Positions 52,765-61,538 of a DNA stretch of 64,000 nucleotides are shown here, piece by piece. The notes beneath the pieces are model-generated. The model was not told where the DNA came from. It ran no database searches and saw only the letters and a list, made by a program, of their open reading frames with translations. The DNA is from Paratrimastix pyriformis. Lineage: Eukaryota; Preaxostyla; Paratrimastigidae. The DNA lies in NCBI GenBank assembly GCA_027972325.1, contig JAPMOS010000018.1:434001-498000 (forward strand), in the 5' to 3' direction. A program made the position numbers and the translations under genes. The stretch's first letter is position 1; every line of letters starts with the position of its first letter.

Positions 52765-55331
52765 TCATGGAGGGCGCCGGGGCGGGGCGTCCAGGGGCTG
52801 CGGCGCCGCCTGCTGGGGCGGGGGCTGCCTCGCCTCGGCCTCGGCGATGGCCTGCTCGCCCACAGCACACGCACACACGCACACACGCAGACAGTGAGGA
52901 CCAGCAGGCGATGGAGGGTCCATTCGGCCCGTCAAATTGAGGGGAAGAGACGGGAGGGAGGGAGGAGGGAGGGAGGAGGAGGGAGGGAGGAGGAGGGAGG
53001 AGGAGGAGGGAGGGAGGAGGGAGGGAGGAGGGAGGGAGGAGGGAGGGAGGAGGGAGGGAGGGAGGAGGGAGGGAGGGGAGGGAGGGAGGAGGGAGGGAGG
53101 GAGGAGGGAGGAGGAGGGAGGGAGGAGGGAGGAGGAGGAGGGAGGGAGGGAGGGAGGAGGGAGGGGAGGAGGGGAGGGAGGAGGGAGGGAGGGGGAGGGA
53201 GGAGGCGGGGGGATCTGCGGACCCGCTGCTGGGCGCGGATCCTGGCGACGGTGTCGGGGCCGAGGCGGAACTGGGCCGCTTTGACGCCGGCCATCTTGGC
53301 GAGCCCGTGGACGATCTCCTCGCTCAGCGGGACGGTGGCCTGGTCGCCCTGCGAGGCGAACACCTTGCAGACGACCGTCCCCGCCCGGAAGAGGTACGCG
53401 AAGGCCACCACCTGGCGGCCCAGGACGTTGGTCAGCCGGCCCCCGAAGACGTGGCAATCCTGGCCGATGGTCTTCGAGGCGCGTACCTCTGCCAGGGCCG
53501 GGTGGCGGGCGGGTGGTGGTGGTGGTGGTGAGGGGTGTGGAGGGGCGGGCGGCTGGAGCTGCGGGGCTGTGGGGCGGACCGGGCTGGCGCTCGGCGAGCT
53601 CGGCCATGTTGCGCTCGATGTAGGCGTGGGCGTTCTCGGGGGTCTCGAAGACCCAGCGGATGTCCTGCCCCAGTGCCCCAGTGCCCCAGCGCCCAACTTC
53701 GGGTGAGGCAGCGCTCAAGGAGGGGCCGGGAGGCCGGGAGGCCGGGGCGAGTGCGAGGGACGGACGATGAGACGCTGGATGGTGGCGATGGGGCCGGCCA
53801 TCCATGTGGCCATGCCCCGGTGCAGGTACCCTGGCCGCCACCCGCCCAGCCATAGCCCGCCCGCCAACCAAAGCAAAGGTCGTGAGAAGGCGGCCCCTCC
53901 CATCCATCGGCATCTCGCACTGGGCGGGCAGGGCGCAGGGGCGGGGGCGGGCCGGGGGCGGACCGAGCTCGTTGAGGATGGGGTTGCGGGTGCAGCAGGT
54001 GCAGTGGAAGTGGCCCACGGCCCGCTCGTCTCGGACCAGCTGCATACCTGCGGGTCCGCATCAGACACAGAATGGTGATGATGGCGATGATGATGATTCT
54101 CGGGGCTTTCTTGAGGGGGCCGCGGAGAGGGCAGGCGGCGGAGACCTGCGGGGAGCATGATCGCGTCTAGGTAGGCCGGATAGAAGGCCTCTCCCAGGGC
54201 GTCGTGGGGCCCAGTGGGGGGCAGCTGGAAGGCGTTCATGTACACCCCGGACTTGGCGAAGGCGTCTGTTCCCCCCCCCCCACACACACACACACAGAGA
54301 CACGAGGCCTGCGTGAGCAGGGCAAACTGGAGGGAGTGACAGCCGGCATACGTTGTTCCGCGCCCCGGGCGAGAGGACATCGGGGGCGTGGGGGTGGCGG
54401 CGGACCGGGCTTTGCGAGGATGATCTTCTTCTGGTCCTCCTCGCCGGCCCCCTGGGCGGCCTTGCGGAGGAGCTGGTTGCGGTACCAGTTGCTCAGGTAG
54501 ATGCCGAACATCATCTCGGGGGCCCACGACTCGATCCAGTTGAGGCACATCAGCGCCCGGGTGGCGAAGACCACCGCCTGCTCGTTCTTGCCCTGGGCCA
54601 GGGCCTGGTGGGCCATCGCGTAGCAGTTGTCGGCCTCCATGCTGCATGTCACGGCGGAGGAAGGAGGGGATGAATGCTAGTCCGGAGGAGGGAGGAGGAG
54701 GAGGGGGTGGGGGGGGGGGGGGGGACGGGCGTGCCGGTGCGGACCTGACCGCGGTCGAGGCGCAGTACTTGGGCAGGAAGCGGACATCAGCAACGCCCGA
54801 GAGCATCTTCCGGCCGAAGTCGACCTTCCCTTGGAGGGGAGCCGAAAGGAGGGAGAGACCTATCTCCACCAGGGCAGCCAATCAGAAGAATGCGGCCTGC
54901 GGTGCGTGCGGGGCACACAGACCCTGCCGGCAGTGGGGGCACTTGCCAAAGGCCAGAGGATCGAACATCTCAGCCTCTGTTGCATCGCCAGGCTGGGGCA
55001 GCCGCTGGGGCAACTTGATGGTGGCACATGCGGAACACACATACCACCCACACGACCAGCAGATTTGCAGATCACCGTTGGTGTACGGGATGATCGGAAT
55101 AGTCTTGGCACAACTCGGGCACTGCAATGGATGGTCCGGCTGGGGATCATTGACGGGGTTAAAGAGTTCACGCCACTGCCGCGGGTCGCCGGTTTGATCG
55201 TGACGATGAAGATAATCAGAGGGAAGGAAGGGCGTTACGCCTTCAGGATAGCGAACCACGAGAGGCGGAGGGGGGGGCAGGGGAAGAGTTGCCGGCTGAG
55301 GGGCAGCAGAGGTTGCAGGGGTGGTGCTCAT
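52765..55331 (-). CDS. Zinc-ribbon protein with helical repeat-like middle, unknown family
   Basis: Exons 55331-54923, 54859-54745, 54641-54406, 54265-54146, 54047-53964, 53830-53766, 53664-53580, 53488-53223, 52851-52765 give 488 residues, all phases consistent. The N-terminal 140 residues have four CxxC pairs (CPSCAKT, CWSCGWYVCSAC, CPHCRQG) that should bind two zinc ions. A TPR-like segment (CYAMAHQALAQGKNEQAVVF) follows, then GHFHCTCCTRNPILNEL (another Cys cluster) and a C-terminal mixed domain (GQDCHVFGGRLTNVL, VVCKVFASQGDQATVP). No family recognised; a role in protein or RNA binding is only a guess. The 54860-54922 intron contains an open frame that can mislead gene callers. Eight of eight donors begin GTC. 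Confidence 0.72.
52945..53212. repeat. GGGAGGA homopurine minisatellite
   Basis: About 270 nt of GGGAGG/GAGGAGG on the plus strand, inside the last intron (52852-53222) of the zinc-ribbon gene. Confidence 0.95.
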
Positions 55332-55506
55332 CTGGCGGACGAACTTGCAGCTAGATCCGAGGAGCGAGATACAATTAGAGCTGTCAAATCCCTCTTGTTC
55401 AACGGCGAGCGAGGGGGGATGAGGGAACAACCAAAAAAACGAAATACAATGATTTTGGTTTGATGATCTAAATACAATCCCTTTTCCCAGTAGTTCCAAT
55501 GGACGA

Positions 55507-57295
55507 TTACGCCCGATCGGCAACAACGAGAGAGCCCGTGACCGTCTTGTTGTCCAGAACGGAACCTGAACAGAGAAAACGTGTGAGACCGTGGCGTGGT
55601 CAACAGGACTTGTTGCGGACCCGGGGGCAGCTCGAGGCGCTGGCCAGGAGCGCAGACGATGGTGACGTGGCCCCTGAGGACGCAGTTGGCCCCGAAGGAA
55701 ACGTCGCCCATGACGGTGAGCGACTCCAGGTCGAGCATATCGGGGATGTTGGCGAAGTGGGCCCGCACATCGGCGACCGTCTTGATGTTGCTGCCCAGGC
55801 TGACCAGAGGCGCCACGGGGAAGTTCCGGGCCGGATTCATGACCAGGTGCCCGCTGGCGTCGAGGACGTAGAGGTTCGACTGCAGCACTAGCATGTCCGC
55901 GACCGATTTGACCGGCATAAAGCGGGTCCGGGGCACGCACACCACCCCGGGGGCCCGGGCGCACGAGATCGACGATCCAACGGCCGTCTCGAGCTGCAGG
56001 ACGGGCGTGCCGCCAACTTTCTGCAGGGCGCACACCAAGGGATGAGCGAACGGACGGAGGAGGGGAGGGAGCGGCGGGAGAGGAGGAGAGTGGCGGGGAG
56101 TGGCGGGCCTTGGGGTTGGCGATGATCTCGAGCTTCATCTGGTCGTGCTCCAGGGCGTCCTTCAGGAAGGCCAGGTCGAACCAGATGCTGTTCGTGTTGA
56201 ACACCCCGAATTTGCGGACTGACTTGAACTCGTTCAGTTTGTCGGCAGGCACCATGGCGGCCTGGCGCGGGAAGAGGGTGGAGTCAAGCCTAGTTCTTCA
56301 TCCACTGTCGTCAGACCTCAATCAGCCGCCGCCGGCCCTGATACTCGACAACCGTGCCGCCCTTCACGTCCGCCGGAGACTTGGGAGTGAGCTCCATGAC
56401 GATATCGTGATGGTTCTCCATCATGAAGTTGAGGATACCTGTCAAAGGGCGGTGGTGAGCGCCACACTGTCACATTTCCACAGACGGGCATCCAGAGTAG
56501 CGCCGAGGTTATCAACATTGGAAATGAAGATGTGGGTGCGGCCCTCCTTCAGCAAGCGGTCGAGAATCCCCGAGTTGCGAAGTCCGTCGAGAACATCGCC
56601 ATGCCCTGGAGGATACCTAATTTTGACAAAGTCAATACCAAAGGTGTGGCGGGTGAACTTTCACGACAGACCAGCATTCCGCAGGATCGGCGGCAGAAGT
56701 CGGCAAAGGGAGCATCGTGTCGGTGCGAATGCGAGGGAATTGGGATTGGTTGAAATGGAGAATCTCAACGTCGTGATAGCGGGCGGCAATATTCCGGGCC
56801 TCAGTTTCAGTGTTAAAGGAGTTCATCAAAACCAAGGGCACGCTGGTATGGTAGGCGGCATTCATTTTCTAGAAGAGCGATGATGGACAGTCGGGAACAA
56901 AGGGCACGCCATTTACAGACCTGCATTTGGATAATGATAACATCCAAAAAGGCCTTGCCGCCCTTGATGACCAACGAGGACTTCGAACCGGTGCAGCCCA
57001 TGGTAGTGCCGAGGCCACCGTTCAATTTCAGCACAGCGACATGCCGGAAGAGCTCGGCGATTTTCTCCTGTGGCACCTCCGGAAGGCTCTCGAAGGCAAC
57101 AAAGCCCGGGGTTTGGGGGTTCAGGGGAACCACCTGGTCCCACTCGAGCTTCGTGCCGCCAGCAATGTGGCGCGAATAGAGATCCAGGCATTTACGTTGT
57201 TCATTTTCGTTGGACAACAGAGTGCGCAGAGCGGCGGCAAATTGTTGAACGTTATTCGAGCTCATCGACTTGAGTCGACGAAGTGTGTGATTCAC
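55507..57295 (-). CDS. UGP2: UTP-glucose-1-phosphate uridylyltransferase
   Basis: Exons 57295-56921, 56868-56672, 56616-56486, 56438-56317, 56261-56109, 56020-55621, 55565-55507 give 478 residues, the normal family length. Hallmarks: KLNGGLGTTMGCTGSKS (nucleotide-binding loop), PLVLMNSFNTE, WYPPGHGD formed across intron 2, ISNVDNLGA, NPKKVGGTPVLQLETAVG, PRTRFMPVKS, and a C-terminal left-handed beta-helix (MGDVSFGANCVLRGHVTI, VLDNKTVTG). It makes UDP-glucose for polysaccharide and glycoprotein synthesis in the cytosol. Intron 5 (56108-56021) is GC-AG with donor GCCCGC; the others start GTCTGT, GTCTGA or GTCCGC. The start may instead be the ATG at 57265. Confidence 0.97.
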
Positions 57296-57434
57296 ACCGG
57301 GCGAGGCAGGCGACCGGCTCGCCCTCTCTCCGTCGTGTCAAGAGTTTTGAGGGATGTGGTACCATCATAAACTTCAAAAACAAGCTGCTGCTGTGGTTCA
57401 ACGAAAACCCACCACATATCCGATCGAGATGGTC

Positions 57435-57952
57435 ATGTCTAGAGAGGAATCTGATACACCGCCCCGCAGCGGGGTGTTGTTCGCCTGTTCTGAAGACGCA
57501 TTGGATTGTTGTGCACCTCCACCCGAATTGATGACTCTTGAGACACCCCAACAACCACGTCTGGTTTCCCGTCCATTTCTTCTGAACCCTTTTCTGCCAG
57601 TCCCTGTGGGAGCCGACCGTTCTGCCGAAAAGCGAAAAGAAGATGGGCTTGAATATGAAAGCGCCTATGCGGAGAAGCGCGTTCGCGAAGACCCGCATGG
57701 CCCCACCTCCCCCGCACCCGCCAAGCCCACCTCCCGGTTGGCCAGCCTCTTCGCCATGTTCACCCCTCCCTTCCTGGGGGCCCAGCAGCCGCCACCGACC
57801 CCGGTTGGGTTCGCGCCACAGGCCACCCAGACCGCCTCTTTTTTTAACGGCCCCAACCCCAACCCCCAGGCACCCCCACCCCGCAGCCCACCCAGCCGCC
57901 ACCCTGGAACAACTGCCTCTTCGGGGGGGCCGGCGGGCTGGGCTTCTTTTGA
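57435..57952 (+). CDS. Pro-rich protein, possibly FG/nucleoporin-like, 3' end uncertain
   Basis: Exon 57435-57558 joins across a GTCTGG intron to an exon starting at 57601, giving ADRSAEKRKEDGLEYESAYA and then RLASLFAMFTPPFLGAQQ and a Pro/Gln/Phe-rich region. Just after 57840 the frame becomes ambiguous. One frame stops at 57952 with WNNCLFGGAGGLGFF, another stays open into Pro-rich sequence. A T7 run at 57839-57845 could hide a length error. No family recognised. The gene is 139 bp head to head with UGP. Confidence 0.5.
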
Positions 57953-58479
57953 GAGGCGCCTCGGGGCCGCTCGCCTCTGTTGTTTGTGTTGGAGGCAAGG
58001 AAGGCCCCGCGGCCACACTGTCCCCTTCCCCCTTCCCCGGTTTCCCCGATTTGTGCAGCCTCCCCCTCCCCCACCCCCCGAGCGACATTCTCCCCGGTTT
58101 TTATCTTCAATGGGTTCTTCCCCTCCTCTTCCCCTCCCTTCCCCCCTCCCTTCCCCTTCTCCTTCCCCGCCTGCTTCTCGGGTGGCGTGGCATGGGACCC
58201 TTTGGTGGGCCCCATCCTCGCCCCCCTCTCCTCTCGACTCTGCCGGCTTCGGCCACTTGCGGGTCGATTTCTCCGTCGGTCGGTTGGTCCCCCGAGCTGC
58301 TCGTCCCAACCCCAACCCCCCCCCCCCCCCCCCCAACCCCCCAAACCCTCCCCGCCTGGGCTCTGAGCGGCGACTTCTCAACACGTCGCCGTCTTCCTTC
58401 TGGGCCGCCTTTCGAGAGAGCAGATGGGCAGGGATGCGCAGGGCAGATGGGAAGAGAGGGAGGGGGGAGTGCTGCCTTC
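57953..58479. other. Low-complexity spacer before the phosphatase 3' end
   Basis: CTTCC-rich tracts and a C run at 58318-58336. May hold further exons or an intron of the Pro-rich gene. Nothing else recognised. Confidence 0.45.
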
Positions 58480-61400
58480 TCAGTCGGGCTCCGCGGTCAG
58501 GTCGGCTCCGGGCCCCGCGGCGCCTCCGACCTCTCGGGCTGGGGGTGGCTCCGCCTGGCGGGCAGCCGCCCCGGGAAGCTGCCCACCAGCACCCCCGCCG
58601 CGTGATGGGGGCATGGGCGTCAAGAGGAGGGGCGGCGATGGCGCAGCGGCAGCTCCTCGGCCCTCACCAAGTGCGCCCTGTCCCTGGCCCTCTGGTCCCT
58701 GGCCCTCTGGTGGTCCCTGGCCCCGGTCGATCTCCATGGGGGGCGGGGGCCACTCGCCCTCGGGCTCCTCGTCGCTGGTGGGCTCGTCGGGGGGCCGGTC
58801 GAGGGGCAACACCGAGCCCCGCAAGGCCGCCCGCAGCTTGTCCACCTCGAACCGGCCCAGGAACTCGTGCAGGGTCAGGCTTGGCCGGTGCCGGGCCAGG
58901 GCGGCCAGGGCCTTCTCGGACAGGTCGGCCGTCTGGGCGGCCGAGAGCACCCCCGCCGGCCAGCCCACTGACCCGCCGTCCCGCAGGGGGGTGCCGGCCT
59001 CCCCGGGGGAGAGCCCCGCGGGCCCGCAGGGCGGCGAGGGACAGGGCGAAGGGGACGGCGGCGGGGGCGTGGCGACGGGCGTGGGGGTGGGCGATTGGGC
59101 CTGGGGAGGCAGGATGGCCCGGACGGTGCTGGCGAAGGGGTGCAGCGCGACCGGGGCCGCGAACGGGCCGGCCGACGGGGGGGCCGGGTGGTCCATGAGC
59201 ATGGGTAGGGGCATGGGCAGGGGCGGCGGGGGCCCGGGGGCGCCGGCCCGGACCCCGATGGGCCGGGCCAACAGGAGGATGGCAGGGTCCCAGGGCCGCG
59301 GGGCCAGCGGCGGGTGCTGCGGATGGCCAAGGGGGTGGGGCGGAGGGGGCGAGGCCTCTCGCTCGATGGGCGCCACGGGGGGCGAGAGGGGCGCGGGGGG
59401 CGCGGGGCTCGTGACAGCCGATGAGGGACGGGAACCTGGTTGAGGTCCGACGGGGCGATTAATGGTGGGGAGCGGCAGCGACGGGGCGGCGGCGGCACGG
59501 GTGCCGGGGGAGGGGCACCCCGTCGTCGGGGGGGCACCGGGGGCGGCCGGGCGGACTGCGGCGACGGCCTCCCCGGGCAGATGCCAGAGGAGGGACAGGT
59601 AGGCCTCGAGGGCGATCAGCTGGCGCATGAAGCCCGGGTTGGGGTCCACCAGGGGCCGCCGCGCCCGGACGTAGTCGAAGCACCGGCGCAGGGTCCGGAA
59701 CCGGGTCGGGTCCTCCAGGCTGGGCGGCCCGGCCGCGAAGGTCCACTCGGGCTCGGCATCTTCTTCTGGCCGGGGTCCGTCCCCCTCGCCCCGGCCGGTC
59801 AGGCGAGCCGGGCCTGCGGGTCCCCCGGCAGGCGGGTCATCGTCATCCTCGTGGCGGCTCTCGGCGACGTCCGTCGAGGCGGGCGGCGAGTCGGAGGCCC
59901 GCGGGGCGCCGTGGTGGTCGGGGCCCTGAGCCCCTGAGGCGACCGCAGCGGGGGTTGGGGCAGGGGTTGGGGGGTCTGACGGGTCGGGGTCCCCGCCGGG
60001 GCAAAGGGCAGGCGAGCCAGGCTGACGCGGGGAGGGGGCGAGGGAGGCCGGAATGGAGAAGCCGGGACAGTCGCCCGGGGGCGGCTGCTCTTGCTGGTGC
60101 TGGTGCTGGCGGGGATCGAGAGGAACCACGGGCGGGGGCACCGGCGTGACGGGACACAAAATGGAGGGGACCGCTGCCGAGAGGGGCCCCGGGTCCGGCG
60201 CGTCGGGCTGCTCCTCGGTGATGTGGGGCGGCGGCCCGCGGGGCCGGCGGGCGACCGGGCGGGCGAAGGCGGGCGAGTCCTCCTCGACCGAGAGGCGGGC
60301 CAGCTTCTCCTTGTGGATGGGAGGGCTCGACCGAGGCGGGGCGTCCTGCTGGGGCCGCAGCTGCCGCATCCGCTCGCCGAACGAGGGCGCCCGCACCACG
60401 GCAATGGTCTGGCCGTCATCGCCCCCGCCCCCGCCCCGGCGAGCCCCAGGATGCCGGACCGGGCCGCCCACGGCGGCGACCGAGGAGCCCCCGGCAGCCG
60501 CCGCCCCGGGGCCGAAGCGGCCGATGAGGGACTGGTACAGGGACAGCATCAGCAGGTAGGCCAGCAGGCAGCATGCCGACCGGCTGCGGCCCATCCGACA
60601 GAAGACCAGGGCGCGGCCCCGCCCCGTGCGGGCCCGTTCCAAGAAGGTGAAGACCTCCGTCACATAGGGCAACAGGGGCTGCTGGTCGGTGTCCCGCAGG
60701 GGGATCCGGTGCCAGGCGAACTGGGCCCGGTGCTGGCCCGCCCAGGGCAGGTCGACCTCCTCGGTGCAATTGAGCAGGTGAGTGATCCCCAGCGACCGGA
60801 GCATCTCGTAGTTGGAGGCGTGCGCGGCGCTGCCCAGGTACAGCCAGGGCAGGATGGGCGTGGGCTGGGGGGAGTCGGCCGGGGGGAAGTTGGGGAACGA
60901 GTCCCGCCGGTGGATCAGCCGGAAGCGGCGCTTCATCCGGTCGACCCGCTCGTAGCAAAGGGCAGGCGAGTGGCTCCGGAAGGCAGGATAGCCCCCATGC
61001 AGAACAGATACGGATCGGCAGACGTGCTCCTCGGCCAGAAGGGCCGCCAGAGGCTCCGCCAGGTCTGGGGGGGGGGGGGGGGGGGGGGGGGGGGGGCGGT
61101 GGTGAGTGGGTGCCCCGATGCCGGCCGAAACAAACCGGGGCCTTCGGAGCCTTCATCGTAAGTGACGACGTCGTACAGGCACCGCTCGTCGAAGACCTCC
61201 CGCACAGAAGGGCCATCCAGAAGATCTCTTATTCTCTCGATCTTTTTCTCCAAAGGTTCCTCTTTGTTGTCGCGGGAACATGGGTAACGAGAAAACGGGC
61301 ACGAAATCGCGGTATAAATGTGAGACTCCAGGAAGTCCTCGCGGGTGTCGATGGGAAGAGTAAACCGCCGGGTCCTGGAATGTCTCAACAAAAAATCCAA

Positions 61401-61490
61401 AGTCTCCGGGGCAATTTGGTTGTACGATCGGTTGACAACGAGTTGTTGCCCTTCCTGCTGTCTGTCAGGCTGCGTCGTCTCCGGTTTTTT
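58480..61490 (-). CDS. Rhodanese plus dual-specificity phosphatase, interrupted catalytic domain
   Basis: A first exon (about 61490-61126) has a rhodanese/CDC25-like start (VNRSYNQIAPETLDFLL, PIDTREDFLESH). After an intron containing a G run, the second exon (61064 to the stop at 58480) finishes the rhodanese fold (SVLHGGYPAF). It then gives LPWLYLGSAAHASNYEML and GITHLLNCTEE, as in STYXL1 and MAP-kinase phosphatases. The P-loop is VFCRMGRSRSACC: Cys and Arg of Cx5R are present but the usual HC is FC. The helices that should follow at once appear about 275 residues later (CFDYVRARRPLV, NPGFMRQLIALE). Between them lies Pro/Ala/Asp-rich sequence in one open frame. A long Pro/Gly tail ends the protein. 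The start codon was not found. Confidence 0.75.
61070..61096. repeat. G homopolymer in the phosphatase intron
   Basis: About 27 G next to the acceptor (C run in sense), again serving as the polypyrimidine tract. Confidence 0.9.
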
Positions 61491-61538
61491 CCCGATTTAG
61501 TGGAGTTTCCCGCGGTCACACGCGCAGTTTTGTTGGGG

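Noticed and set aside
54860-54922. Extra coding exon LCAPHAPQAAFF ending the zinc-ribbon gene
   Set aside because: It reads through a GTCTGT...GATAG intron. Splicing it out joins CPHCRQG to the next exon in phase.
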